Assembly: GCA_028284225.1 (NCBI GenBank)
Contig: JANQSD010000017.1
Coordinates: forward strand, 48,677-112,676
Source: Arenicellales bacterium
Lineage (GTDB): Bacteria > Pseudomonadota > Gammaproteobacteria > Arenicellales > JAHEKD01
Direction: 5' to 3'
DNA: 64,000 nucleotides
The translations under genes and the position numbers were made by a program. Every line of letters starts with the position of its first letter. Within the stretch, counting starts at the first letter, position 1. Below are positions 1-8,865 of this stretch, in pieces. The notes beneath the pieces were generated by a model, which did no database searches, had not been told where the DNA came from, and was given only the letters and a program-made list of their open reading frames with translations.

Positions 1-1171
1 GTGAGGCCAGATTATCCATGACTTGTTTGCTTTCTTTGTAATCCCTGGATTGAATGCCAACATAAACGTGTGCAGTGTTTGGATCAGCAAGCCGGTAGTT
101 AAATTCAGTAATTTGCCTGGCGCTTAATGAAGAGCAAAACTGTTTAAAGCTCCCGGGCCGCTCCGGGATGGTGGCCGCAAAAATACCTTCACGCTGTTCA
201 CCAATTTCGGCCCGTTCAGAAATATGTCTAAGTCTGTCAAAATTAACATTTGCACCAGAGTTAATAGCGACATAGGTTTTATCTTTGCTGTCATGTTCGG
301 CAATATATTTCTTTATGCCGGCAACACCAATTGCACCGGAAGGCTCCACTATAGCGCGTGTGTCTTCAAAAATATCCTTAACGGCGGCGCAAATTTCATC
401 TGTGTCGACCGTCATAAATTCATCTGTGAATTCCCTAGCTAAGGCAAAAGTATGTTCGCCGACCAGTCGTACTGCAACGCCATCTGCGAATAAACCGACA
501 CGGTCAAGTTGAACGCGTTCTCCTTTCTCAACCGATTGCTTCATAGCGTCTGAATTATCCGGCTCGACACCTATGATTTTGATTTCTGGTCGAATTTGCT
601 TGATATAGCTCGCTATACCTGCGATTAATCCTCCACCACCGACGGGCACAAAAATAGCATCTATTTGCCCTGAATGTTGCTTAAGTATTTCAAAACCAAC
701 CGTGCCTTGACCGGCAATTACGTCAATATCATCAAAAGGAGGGATATATGCCATTTGATTTTCTTCAGCGAGTTTTTTTGCATGGCTGTTGGCATCATCA
801 AACATATCACCTACTAGCTGGACTTCTGCACCCAGTGATCGGACTCCGTCGACTTTAATCTCGGGTGTGGTAACAGGCATAACAATTACAGCTTTGCAGC
901 CAATTGTTTGTGCAGCATAAGCAACGCCCTGAGCATGGTTTCCGGCTGAAGCGGCAACTACGCCTTTTGCTAAAACTTCTTCTGATAAGTTAACTAACTT
1001 GTTGTAAGCGCCACGAATTTTGTATGTAAAAACATCTTGCTCATCTTCTCGTTTAAGCCAAATATTATTATTCAACCGAGTAGATAGTTTATTGGCAAAT
1101 TGCAGGCGAGTCTCACGTGCAACGTCGTAGACACGTGCATTCAATACTTTTTTAAGATAATCTACCGACAT
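1..1171 (-). CDS. ilvA: Threonine dehydratase, biosynthetic (3' end outside window)
   Basis: PLP enzyme that deaminates threonine to 2-oxobutyrate, the first step of isoleucine synthesis. The reading frame is open from the ATG at 1169-1171 to the left window edge, about 390 residues of an expected ~500. The N-terminal part carries the PLP-lysine motif YKIRGAYN and the phosphate-binding/active-site stretch ASAGNHAQGVA. The part nearest the edge reads AHVYVGIQSRD, the beginning of the C-terminal ACT-like regulatory region, which argues for the biosynthetic, isoleucine-inhibited type rather than the short catabolic TdcB type. It is divergent from rpiA with only 37 bp between start codons, so the two promoters must overlap. 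Confidence 0.95.
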   Translation of the reverse strand, partial: MSVDYLKKVLNARVYDVARETRLQFANKLSTRLNNNIWLKREDEQDVFTYKIRGAYNKLVNLSEEVLAKGVVAASAGNHAQGVAYAAQTIGCKAVIVMPVTTPEIKVDGVRSLGAEVQLVGDMFDDANSHAKKLAEENQMAYIPPFDDIDVIAGQGTVGFEILKQHSGQIDAIFVPVGGGGLIAGIASYIKQIRPEIKIIGVEPDNSDAMKQSVEKGERVQLDRVGLFADGVAVRLVGEHTFALAREFTDEFMTVDTDEICAAVKDIFEDTRAIVEPSGAIGVAGIKKYIAEHDSKDKTYVAINSGANVNFDRLRHISERAEIGEQREGIFAATIPERPGSFKQFCSSLSARQITEFNYRLADPNTAHVYVGIQSRDYKESKQVMDNLAS

Positions 1172-1208
1172 CTTTTATGCTTTTTATTTAAACAAACGGC
1201 CGGTAATT

Positions 1209-1868
1209 ATGACACAAGATGAGATGAAAAAGTCAGCCGCACAAGCAGCAATTGACTATATAGAATTTGACGACGTGATAGGTGTTGGCACAGGCTCAAC
1301 TGTTAATCACTTTATTGCAGCTCTTGAGAAAGTTAAAGGGAAAATAGACGCGGCCGTTGCCAGTTCTGATGCCACAGAAAGATTGCTAAGAGAAATTGGA
1401 ATCAGGGTGATTGACTTAAATCAGGCGGGTGATCTGCGATTGTATGTCGACGGTGCAGATGAAGTGACACCGCAAGGCTATATGATTAAAGGCGGCGGCG
1501 GGGCACTAACTCGTGAAAAAATAGTCGCCGAAGCCAGTGAAAAATTCATCTGCATAGTTGATGAAAGTAAATATGTGCAGGTACTGGGTGAGTTTCCATT
1601 GCCGGTTGAAGTCATACCCATGGCACAGAGCCTGGTCGGGCGTCGTTTAGTCAGTTTAGGCGGGTTGCCGCAGTTAAGGGCTGATTTTGTCACGGATAAC
1701 GGTAATATCGTTATTGATGTGAAAAATATTGATTTAACTAACCCAATGGAAATGGAAAAAAGGCTGAATAATATTCCTGGAGTTGTCACCAACGGCTTAT
1801 TCGCATTGAATAGCGCGTCGACCATCTTGTCTGCATCGACTGATGCAGTGAAAACAATTACTTGTTAA
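1209..1868 (+). CDS. rpiA: Ribose-5-phosphate isomerase A
   Basis: Interconverts ribose 5-phosphate and ribulose 5-phosphate in the non-oxidative pentose phosphate pathway, in the cytoplasm. At 219 residues it has the usual RpiA length. Diagnostic motifs are GTGSTVNHFI (residues ~27-36), ASSDATERLL, DGADEV (~81-86) and KGGGGALTREKI, the sugar-phosphate site with the catalytic acid and lysine. Its 3' end overlaps the convergent gene on the other strand by 11 bp. The ilvA-rpiA divergent pair is common in gammaproteobacteria. Confidence 0.96.
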   Translation: MTQDEMKKSAAQAAIDYIEFDDVIGVGTGSTVNHFIAALEKVKGKIDAAVASSDATERLLREIGIRVIDLNQAGDLRLYVDGADEVTPQGYMIKGGGGALTREKIVAEASEKFICIVDESKYVQVLGEFPLPVEVIPMAQSLVGRRLVSLGGLPQLRADFVTDNGNIVIDVKNIDLTNPMEMEKRLNNIPGVVTNGLFALNSASTILSASTDAVKTITC

Positions 1869-3213
1869 TATCGATTTCGTATAAATCTATATATTCACCC
1901 TGATAAATTAATTTCCCGATGGCCTGTACTTTACGAACAGTATTGGGATTATTAGCCGTTAAACATTGCCAGCGGACAAACCTATTTTGAGTATCCTTAT
2001 TTAAAAGAACATATTTCAAGTCAGGCCAGTTCCTTTGTTTATGCAGGGCTGATTTTTTACCTATGAATTCCACTATGTCTGTATCGTTATACAATTCATC
2101 GGGTCCACACAAATATTTCAGAAATTCATAACTAACGAAGGGTGAACTGTAATCTTTGCCCGATCCTCCATGGTGTGGTTTTGCAGTGGTTGGGTAAAGA
2201 GGTAAAAATGATAGGGCATAGTAACTGGTCGCCTCATCGGAGATAAACGAATCACTTGGATTAACTAACCGTTCTATCTCTTTCATATCTTCCTTGTACA
2301 AATGACCTGACTGAGTCAGAGTTTGATCCATAGAGTTACTGAGTCGCCAATGATAAATGGGCGTGTATTTATTTGAGTTAGGTTTGTGATCAATAAAACT
2401 GAGCTTATAGCTTACATCGGGTAGCAAAATAAAAATCAGCAATGCCAGGATGATCACAGGAAAGACATTGATTTTGGATTTTTTCAAAGCAACCACACAT
2501 AAGTAGCCTAAGTAAACGATCAGGGTGAACCAGCTAATGACTTGAAGGCTCGCCAAAGGGTTGTTGAATTCAATGGATAGTTTTGAAAATAAATACAAGC
2601 ATGGCACTAATATAAATATAAAAATATCAGGTGTTAGTGTATGAGCTGTAGGTGTGGATTTAGAATTCAGGAGCCTGCTGTAAACAAGGCGCCCCCAATA
2701 CAGTAACAGTAGCAACGTTAAAAAATTAATAGTAACGTATTTAATGTAAACGAATCTGGCATCAATATTGAAAGTGAATATCGGATTGATAGTTTGCGAT
2801 TTGAATGGAAATCTATCGCTGGAGATTTGTTCTACATTTTGAACTTCAGTGGTTGATGAAAGCTCTAGAGGCTGGGTCGATAGCAGTGGAATATCTATAA
2901 ATAACCCAGGTCGGTAAATCTTTATATTGCTTAAGGAGAATGCGTCTTGATTGGTAACAGGAACAATTGTTATCTTATCGGTTGCAGCATCAATCGTAAA
3001 AGTAACAGTATTAGCAGCAGGAAATGCTTGAATTGATTTATTTAAATGCTTAACTGTTTGTGTGCCTGCAATTCTCCAATGAAGTTGAGTCAAGTTTCTA
3101 TTTTCTGTTTTAACCTCATAAGTTATGGATATATTTCCCAGATCGTCCAGTTTGGTAATCAACGCATAAAAAATAGTAATCACCAGGGCGGCAATGAAAA
3201 GATGAGGTCTCAT
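1858..3213 (-). CDS. Unrecognised multi-pass membrane protein of an exopolysaccharide-type operon
   Basis: I do not recognise a family. The 451 residues show an N-terminal membrane helix (~4-22), a ~130-residue stretch probably outside the cytoplasm, then a group of hydrophobic helices between ~155 and ~270 (LTLLLLLYWGRLVY, PVIILALLIFILLPDV). A soluble C-terminal part of ~175 residues follows, rich in aromatic residues. It is the last gene of a translationally coupled set: its start overlaps the stop of the upstream GT-C-like gene by 4 bp. The context suggests a role in making or modifying a lipid-linked glycan, but that is inference from neighbours only. Confidence 0.6.
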   Translation of the reverse strand: MRPHLFIAALVITIFYALITKLDDLGNISITYEVKTENRNLTQLHWRIAGTQTVKHLNKSIQAFPAANTVTFTIDAATDKITIVPVTNQDAFSLSNIKIYRPGLFIDIPLLSTQPLELSSTTEVQNVEQISSDRFPFKSQTINPIFTFNIDARFVYIKYVTINFLTLLLLLYWGRLVYSRLLNSKSTPTAHTLTPDIFIFILVPCLYLFSKLSIEFNNPLASLQVISWFTLIVYLGYLCVVALKKSKINVFPVIILALLIFILLPDVSYKLSFIDHKPNSNKYTPIYHWRLSNSMDQTLTQSGHLYKEDMKEIERLVNPSDSFISDEATSYYALSFLPLYPTTAKPHHGGSGKDYSSPFVSYEFLKYLCGPDELYNDTDIVEFIGKKSALHKQRNWPDLKYVLLNKDTQNRFVRWQCLTANNPNTVRKVQAIGKLIYQGEYIDLYEIDINK

Positions 3214-4847
3214 AATGAAGATTGCGGGCTTTGGCGTTGATTGACTGGCTGCTTAGTTGCCAGAAAGTATAGTTTGTAAAAAATACAGGCAAAGATGATT
3301 GGGTGAAAAATTAAAAGATGAACACGGTAGGTAGATGTGTAGGGTGTGAAATTATTCAAGAACGTAAACAAATATGGAGAAATCAGCACTAAAAAACTTA
3401 AACAACTATTCGCCAGTAAAAAAATATGTGTTCTATTGCAGTCGGTAATTGACAGGTAACAAGCGACAATAATACTGGTTAAAGCTGCGAACAGAATACC
3501 TTCTCTTAATTGATGTTCCCATTGGGGCAAAATTAATTGGTGCCCAAAAATTCCCTCTACCGGATATGGATGATGGTGGCCGTATATGCTGAGTTGTTGT
3601 TTTACCGGGTAAAATAACGCTTTTAGTTGGCTGAAATCAATATTGAAAGCTATAAAGGCGACAAGACAAACCAGTCCAATGGTTACTTGAGTTTTTCCGG
3701 ATTTTATGGCGCTATGAAAAATCAAACCGATTATCAAAAGACTTATAAATTGTAGTCCGGCAATCACCAGGTCAGGATTAATAAGTTCGGCTTTTTGGTA
3801 AAAAAATAAAATTGTTGCAGCCAATGTAAGCAATACAACGGGCAGAGTTAAGATACCGATATCCAGAGTTAGGGATTCATTTTGCTTGCTTATATAGGTT
3901 GCCAGTAAATAATAGAAAATAAAACTTACCGCAAACCATAATAATTCGGAGGCGTGAATTGTAAGTATCAAATAACAACAGACAAGTGCAAGCCACATCG
4001 AGTACGGCTTGTCATTAAAACCCCATTTTAAAAAACTGACAAAACCGGGTTTTAACTGTCTGGGAAATTCCCAAAGCAGGGTAAAGGCTAAAAAATATAA
4101 AAAATACCAAATGATGTAAGACACATTTCCGGGCCAGGGTGAGATTCGAAAATAGGAATTAAGCCCACCAAAAATTAAACTGAGCAATAGTGCAGATAAC
4201 AGGGCGATAATGTTATTTCTGCTGAGTGCCTTTGAAAATAGAAAATAACTAACAAAAGTTATCGGCGTCAAAAAGCCGGCGAGATTGTGCCATATAGTCG
4301 TATAGGCTAACCCGGAAGATTGATGCAGTAATGCTAGAATAAGGTGCCAGCCGGGAAGGTAGCTCAAATATTTCCCAATGTCCTTGATTTCCAGGCCCGA
4401 CAAATGATGATAGTCTAAAAATATCTGATTGCTTGCGCTGATTTTTTTTGCATAACTGATATGCCACCATGCGTCAGAGTGTAGAACTAACAGCCCGCCG
4501 TTCATTGACATTACAATGACCAACAGCAGACAGGGTAACACCACGTATTTGATTTCGCTGTAGTCTGAATTTTGCAAATTTATTTTTATTGCAGAAAATT
4601 TGATAAAAAGAATGCAGCAATAAGCAATCAGCAAATAAGTTGCATAAGCGAGTTCCAGATTAAAGATAACTACAATAAAGGCGGCAATATGATTCAGTAG
4701 CAAAGACAGGCAAAAGCCGGCTACTAAGTGAAACAGAAAAGATTTTCGCTTGCTATTGAATGTTAATGAAGTCAGTAACCCGGGTAATATCAATAACAGG
4801 AAAAAAAATACTAAGAACTGTGCGGATTCTCTAAAAAATATATCCAT
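3210..4847 (-). CDS. Polytopic membrane protein, GT-C glycosyltransferase-like
   Basis: 545 residues with about a dozen hydrophobic helices over the whole length. A conserved-looking luminal loop near residues 125-175 contains HSDAWWH followed by an aromatic/histidine-rich stretch (DYHHLSG) and LSYLPGWHLI. An acidic motif in the first external loop of a many-helix protein is the hallmark of GT-C glycosyltransferases, which use polyprenyl-phosphate sugars. Specific assignment is not possible by eye. The gene starts 4 bp after the sugar transferase gene on the same strand and overlaps the next gene, so the three are almost certainly cotranscribed and act on the same lipid-linked substrate. Confidence 0.6.
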   Translation of the reverse strand: MDIFFRESAQFLVFFFLLLILPGLLTSLTFNSKRKSFLFHLVAGFCLSLLLNHIAAFIVVIFNLELAYATYLLIAYCCILFIKFSAIKINLQNSDYSEIKYVVLPCLLLVIVMSMNGGLLVLHSDAWWHISYAKKISASNQIFLDYHHLSGLEIKDIGKYLSYLPGWHLILALLHQSSGLAYTTIWHNLAGFLTPITFVSYFLFSKALSRNNIIALLSALLLSLIFGGLNSYFRISPWPGNVSYIIWYFLYFLAFTLLWEFPRQLKPGFVSFLKWGFNDKPYSMWLALVCCYLILTIHASELLWFAVSFIFYYLLATYISKQNESLTLDIGILTLPVVLLTLAATILFFYQKAELINPDLVIAGLQFISLLIIGLIFHSAIKSGKTQVTIGLVCLVAFIAFNIDFSQLKALFYPVKQQLSIYGHHHPYPVEGIFGHQLILPQWEHQLREGILFAALTSIIVACYLSITDCNRTHIFLLANSCLSFLVLISPYLFTFLNNFTPYTSTYRVHLLIFHPIIFACIFYKLYFLATKQPVNQRQSPQSSL

Positions 4848-4851
4848 TATA

Positions 4852-6189
4852 TTATCTGCCGACTGCAGAAATGACTATTCTTAATGTTTTTAGCAGGATA
4901 ATGGAATCTAATAATATTGATTGGTTTTTAATGTAAAAAAGATCGTATTGTAGTTTCTCTTTTGCATCTTCGACTGAGGCTCCGTATTCAAACATCACTT
5001 GAGCCCAGCCAGTGATACCGGGTTTTATCAGATGTCTTAAATCATAATAAGGAATTTGTTGTTCAAGTTCGATTACAAACTCAGGTCGCTCAGGCCGAGG
5101 ACCAATAAAACTCATTTGTCCTAGTAAAACGTTATAAATTTGAGGTAATTCATCCAGGCGGGTGCGGCGTAAGAAATGACCTACTCTGGTGATTCTTGGG
5201 TCATCTCTTGATGTCCACTGCGGGCCTTGTTTTTCCGCATCAGCGTACATTGTGCGAAATTTATAAAGGTTGAATGTTTTTCCCCTAAGCCCGACTCTAC
5301 TTTGTTTATAAAAAGCGCCTCCAGAGGAGTCAACCCTTACCAATATGGCAATAACCAGAATCAGCGGCAAACAGAATACACCCAGAATAGTGGATAACAG
5401 AAAATCAAAAATTCGTTTTAACTTAAAATTTACTGAATCTTCTAACAAACTAAAGCCGTCAACGTCCATTAGCCACTGTTGTCCGATATGGAATATCGGC
5501 ACCTTTGTCCATTGCTTGGAATAAAACTCGGTTAAACTAAATATACGTTTTCCTGATAATCGTTGCTGCAATAAGTCTGTAGAGATTGATTGGGGTAAAG
5601 CGCTTAACGAGTCAATAACAATTCCATTCCAGGGATACTCAAGCTGTTGTTTATACTGAGTGTCATTGTTATCGGCGTCACAGATATGAATAGTTAATTT
5701 GCCGCTATGCTTGTGCTTGGCGAAATCATCACGAAATTGATTGGCCATGATTTCGTCCCCCATAAAAAGCCAGTGATTTTGGCTTTTAACTTTAGAAAAG
5801 CGTGTGCCGATATAGCGAAAAAAACAGGCCCATAGTATGAACAAAATGAATGCTGTGAATAGAATAGTCCGACCAAAAATAGGAATAAAGGCCTCACGTC
5901 CGATTAAAAATCCTGTCAAAATTGCTAGAAGCAAAGCAATTAAGCAGGCGAGTATCGTTCTTGAAACGACTCTTAAGGCTTTATTGGGGGTTTCAATATT
6001 ATAACTATTGAAAGCATATAAGCAAATCAGTGTGACGGCTATCAGGAACCCCAACGTCAGTTGGGAGTCGACCATTTGATTGACTCGTAAATAATGAGCC
6101 AAATTGAAACAGATCACCAAGCCAATAATATCTGCAAGCAGAATCATCGAACTCAAAGGACTGGCTTTTAAAAATTGACCTATATTCAT
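4852..6189 (-). CDS. Polyprenyl-phosphate sugar-1-phosphate transferase (EPS initiating enzyme)
   Basis: Transfers a sugar-1-phosphate from a nucleotide sugar to undecaprenyl phosphate at the inner membrane, starting a glycan repeat unit. The 445 residues have four or five N-terminal membrane helices (1-130), a central nucleotide-binding-like region (~135-240) and a typical C-terminal bacterial sugar-transferase domain (~250-445). Motifs in that domain are KRIFDFLLS, FYKQSRVGLRGKTFNLYKFR, RRTRLDELPQ, GPRPERPEF and KPGITGWAQV. This is the WcaJ/EpsE-like architecture. Donor sugar cannot be read from the sequence. It lies 38 bp after the C45 hydrolase gene. Confidence 0.87.
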   Translation of the reverse strand: MNIGQFLKASPLSSMILLADIIGLVICFNLAHYLRVNQMVDSQLTLGFLIAVTLICLYAFNSYNIETPNKALRVVSRTILACLIALLLAILTGFLIGREAFIPIFGRTILFTAFILFILWACFFRYIGTRFSKVKSQNHWLFMGDEIMANQFRDDFAKHKHSGKLTIHICDADNNDTQYKQQLEYPWNGIVIDSLSALPQSISTDLLQQRLSGKRIFSLTEFYSKQWTKVPIFHIGQQWLMDVDGFSLLEDSVNFKLKRIFDFLLSTILGVFCLPLILVIAILVRVDSSGGAFYKQSRVGLRGKTFNLYKFRTMYADAEKQGPQWTSRDDPRITRVGHFLRRTRLDELPQIYNVLLGQMSFIGPRPERPEFVIELEQQIPYYDLRHLIKPGITGWAQVMFEYGASVEDAKEKLQYDLFYIKNQSILLDSIILLKTLRIVISAVGR

Positions 6190-6227
6190 TATTGTTTAAC
6201 ATCCATGGGTCACAACCCATCATGCAC

Positions 6228-7232
6228 CTAAATTGCCTGGAGCGTCATCGCCCCTGTTGGATGGTATTGTATAACGCGTTGACCTTGTGCGAAATGTTCA
6301 AATCCTAAAATCCAGTTACTATCCGGCCAACGAATTTCTATTACTTTTTCAATAGGATAATAAATCGACGTATAAAGTGTGCCAAAACCGCTTATATAAT
6401 TTGTTGAATACAATGGCGCCAGCGAAAAAGCATTTAGCATTTGGTTAAATGAAATGGATTTGTCGTTTAACAAATCTTCAAGTCGCTGCTCTCGTTCAAG
6501 TGTGGCGCTGGCACGAGCATAACTTTCCCATTGTTTATCAAAAGATTGATGGTTAGTGGCGATGCGTTTGTGCTCGATAATTTCTGTTTCCCTGCCTGGA
6601 AATAGATGAGCTGTAAAAAAGTCAGCATCCTTATCGACAACACTAACGTTATAGGCCATATGAGTCGGTATGCGCATTAAAGCTTGCTCAGCTTGTTTGG
6701 CTGACTCACAGGTTTCCAAGATATAGCGCAAAATAATGGGTATACCGAAACCTTCGCCGACTTGTCTGGAACCACCGAATGTCAGGCTGACACAAAGCCC
6801 ATGGTGATTAATGCCGTCCAGCACACCCAATAAACAGTCTGAAAAGGCAATAACGTCATGCTCCAGCCACTTAGATTTTAAAATCATTCCATCTAAAAGT
6901 TTCGGGCTGTAATCGTAATTACGGATTAATCTTGGTCTGTCCTCAAGCCATATAAGTTGTGAGCAACCTGAGATATATGCAGGGGGATTATAAAGACTCA
7001 AAAAACGGGCCGCCAAATCACTGCCGCCAGCCAGTTCACATAAGCTCTCATATGCCGGTACAATTTCCGGCATATAATTTTTAAGCTTGGTCAGGCATGT
7101 TCTGTAAGTTGGTCTTTTCCCTATGCCCTCAGATAAATACCATCTCTTATAAGCAGGCCAGGAACGCTTAAAAATATTTTGCCATTTAAGCCCTGCTTTG
7201 TTTTCACTAATCGCCTCAAAGATTATCTGCAA
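6228..7232 (-). CDS. C45-family autoproteolytic acyltransferase/hydrolase (Ntn-hydrolase fold)
   Basis: Related to acyl-CoA:6-aminopenicillanate acyltransferase-type Ntn hydrolases, which cut themselves to expose an N-terminal cysteine that then attacks amide bonds. 334 residues. The likely nucleophile is Cys90 in ISGCSQLIW, followed by the family RNYDY motif (104-108) and a mid-protein block FSDCLLGVLDGIN and GLCVSLTFGG, ending with PTHMAYNVSVVD. There is no signal peptide, so it probably acts in the cytoplasm. The start is a TTG with AAAGGA about 13 bp upstream. It begins 4 bp after the stop of a 46-residue ORF. Substrate is unknown; neighbours suggest an N-acylated amine or a peptide-like amide. 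Confidence 0.8.
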   Translation of the reverse strand: MQIIFEAISENKAGLKWQNIFKRSWPAYKRWYLSEGIGKRPTYRTCLTKLKNYMPEIVPAYESLCELAGGSDLAARFLSLYNPPAYISGCSQLIWLEDRPRLIRNYDYSPKLLDGMILKSKWLEHDVIAFSDCLLGVLDGINHHGLCVSLTFGGSRQVGEGFGIPIILRYILETCESAKQAEQALMRIPTHMAYNVSVVDKDADFFTAHLFPGRETEIIEHKRIATNHQSFDKQWESYARASATLEREQRLEDLLNDKSISFNQMLNAFSLAPLYSTNYISGFGTLYTSIYYPIEKVIEIRWPDSNWILGFEHFAQGQRVIQYHPTGAMTLQAI

Positions 7233-7236
7233 TGTG

Positions 7237-7377
7237 TCATAGTCCTTTATCCCGCAATTCTGAGTCGGGCATTAAGTTTAGAGCACATTTACCAACTTCT
7301 GTGCCATTAAAATTATCGGTTAGTTCAAACAGACTCACTATCAGTGTATCTGCTACACCAGAAGCAATATCGGGCAT
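7237..7377 (-). CDS. Possible 46-residue small protein between ATP-grasp and C45 genes
   Basis: This ORF fills almost all of the gap between its neighbours: its ATG lies 14 bp after the ATP-grasp stop, and its TGA lies 4 bp before the C45 TTG start. The product begins MPDIASGVADTLIVSLFEL and ends with NLMPDSELRDKGL, with one cysteine. There is no signal peptide or membrane helix. No strong ribosome binding site is seen, so it would rely on coupled translation. It could be a small subunit, a chaperone-like protein or a peptide substrate of the flanking enzymes. It may also be a chance ORF. Confidence 0.42.
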   Translation of the reverse strand: MPDIASGVADTLIVSLFELTDNFNGTEVGKCALNLMPDSELRDKGL

Positions 7378-7391
7378 GACTGTAACTATCG

Positions 7392-8837
7392 CTACAAAAT
7401 TTTAAACGATGTTTCCGGTATCGGTGCAGCAGGTGCAAGAGGCTGACTATGATAATGAGATTTGATGCCCTTTAACCAATTTTTGGCACGTCGGTTCAAA
7501 CCGAAACGCTGACCCATTAAACGGCCACGTGTGATCAATATACCTAAGTCAGCACCTTCGTAAAGATAATCGCCAGGACCACCAATTCGTAAAAAGAAAG
7601 CCTCGTTTTCACTGGCCACCGCACGACGATGATAATCAAACCGGGAATAATGAATATTGCCGTCGGTATCCATTCGCCAAATGCCGCTTTCAGGCGCTTG
7701 TGTGATTTGGCTAACGCTATCTTTGGTGTGTTTGATGACCATTTGACTCCAGCTATCTATATTTTCTGCATCAGCCCAGCGAGCATTTAAGGCATCTATA
7801 TCTAATTCAAAATCAACATCAGAAAACTCGAGCAAATGAAATAGAAAAAGCGGTGCATCTGCATGCGCGAAGGCGGCATGATTGGTCATCGAGCTGGCAC
7901 CGGTGATTCTTGGGTTTAACTCACCCAGATATAATTGGTTATCGTCAACATCGATCAGGAAATCCAATTCAAAATAACCCCGATAACCTTCTTTGCGTAG
8001 CTGCTCACCGAATTTGAAAGTGTAATCTCGGGCCTGCTCACGAATTTCTTTAGTGAAAGCCTTAGGGAAAATTTCATTCCCACACCAACCGCCTTTATAA
8101 GGTGTTATGTCTTTGAAACCGACTAACTCTGTCATTAACGGGCCTACAATCGTACCTGCCTTGGTGGTGCAGGCTTCAATAGCAGAACCACGGCAGTTAA
8201 TACGCTTCATGATTTTGACTTCAGGTGCTTCGATTATTTCATCTTTATGCTGATTGAAATCAGCTTCATTAGAAATAAAAAAAGTGGTGTGACCTGAATC
8301 ACCGTAGGCAGTTTGAATGACAAGATGTTGACCAAGTTCTTTAGATTTTTTACGCAGATCGTCGTAAGAATTTATTTTGATCAAAATGTTGGGTACGCTT
8401 GGTACACCGGCTTTGTTACCAATGCGAACAGTTTCAATTTTGTCGTCAACTCGATTTCTAAGTTTGGCTTTTGGAAACCAGACGTTCATGCCCGCTTCTT
8501 TGGCCAACTTTTCAGTTTTGTTGTCGAACATCAGAAATACAGATTTTGGATGACGACCGAACGAGCGTGTGTACTCCAGAACTTCCTTGTGTTCTAACAG
8601 ATAATTATTAATATCCTCTATGCTTTCAAATTCAGGATGCGGTGCTTCAGTTGGCACAAAAGTATTTGGATGGCGACCATCATAACAATCAATATAATTA
8701 ATAAATTTAAAATTTTTGACCCATTCATCCATGCCCAACAGATTGAAGTTTGTCGCACTGATGAAAAAAATGGGTTTGTCATAACGATGGAAAAAGCGTC
8801 GAATATCCGACATGCCTTGCAATTTCTTTTTAGCCAT
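7392..8837 (-). CDS. ATP-grasp family ligase (biotin-carboxylase-like fold)
   Basis: Predicted ATP-dependent carboxylate-amine or carboxylate-thiol ligase in the cytoplasm. Of its 481 residues, the ATP-grasp core spans roughly 130-345: an ATP-binding lysine region (LGQHLVIQTAYGDSGHTTFF), EIIEAPEVKIMKRINCRG, and the metal-binding end FELDFLIDVDDNQLYLGELNPRITGASS. The N-terminal ~120 residues look like a Rossmann-type preATP-grasp domain. The C-terminal ~110 residues include FLRIGGPGDYLYEGADLG. It is not clearly a carbamoyl-phosphate synthase, biotin carboxylase or purine enzyme. It follows the PLP decarboxylase by 28 bp, which suggests that the amine made there is ligated here. Confidence 0.85.
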   Translation of the reverse strand: MAKKKLQGMSDIRRFFHRYDKPIFFISATNFNLLGMDEWVKNFKFINYIDCYDGRHPNTFVPTEAPHPEFESIEDINNYLLEHKEVLEYTRSFGRHPKSVFLMFDNKTEKLAKEAGMNVWFPKAKLRNRVDDKIETVRIGNKAGVPSVPNILIKINSYDDLRKKSKELGQHLVIQTAYGDSGHTTFFISNEADFNQHKDEIIEAPEVKIMKRINCRGSAIEACTTKAGTIVGPLMTELVGFKDITPYKGGWCGNEIFPKAFTKEIREQARDYTFKFGEQLRKEGYRGYFELDFLIDVDDNQLYLGELNPRITGASSMTNHAAFAHADAPLFLFHLLEFSDVDFELDIDALNARWADAENIDSWSQMVIKHTKDSVSQITQAPESGIWRMDTDGNIHYSRFDYHRRAVASENEAFFLRIGGPGDYLYEGADLGILITRGRLMGQRFGLNRRAKNWLKGIKSHYHSQPLAPAAPIPETSFKIL

Positions 8838-8865
8838 GCTGCTCCTTTGCTCGTGTTGAGACTGC

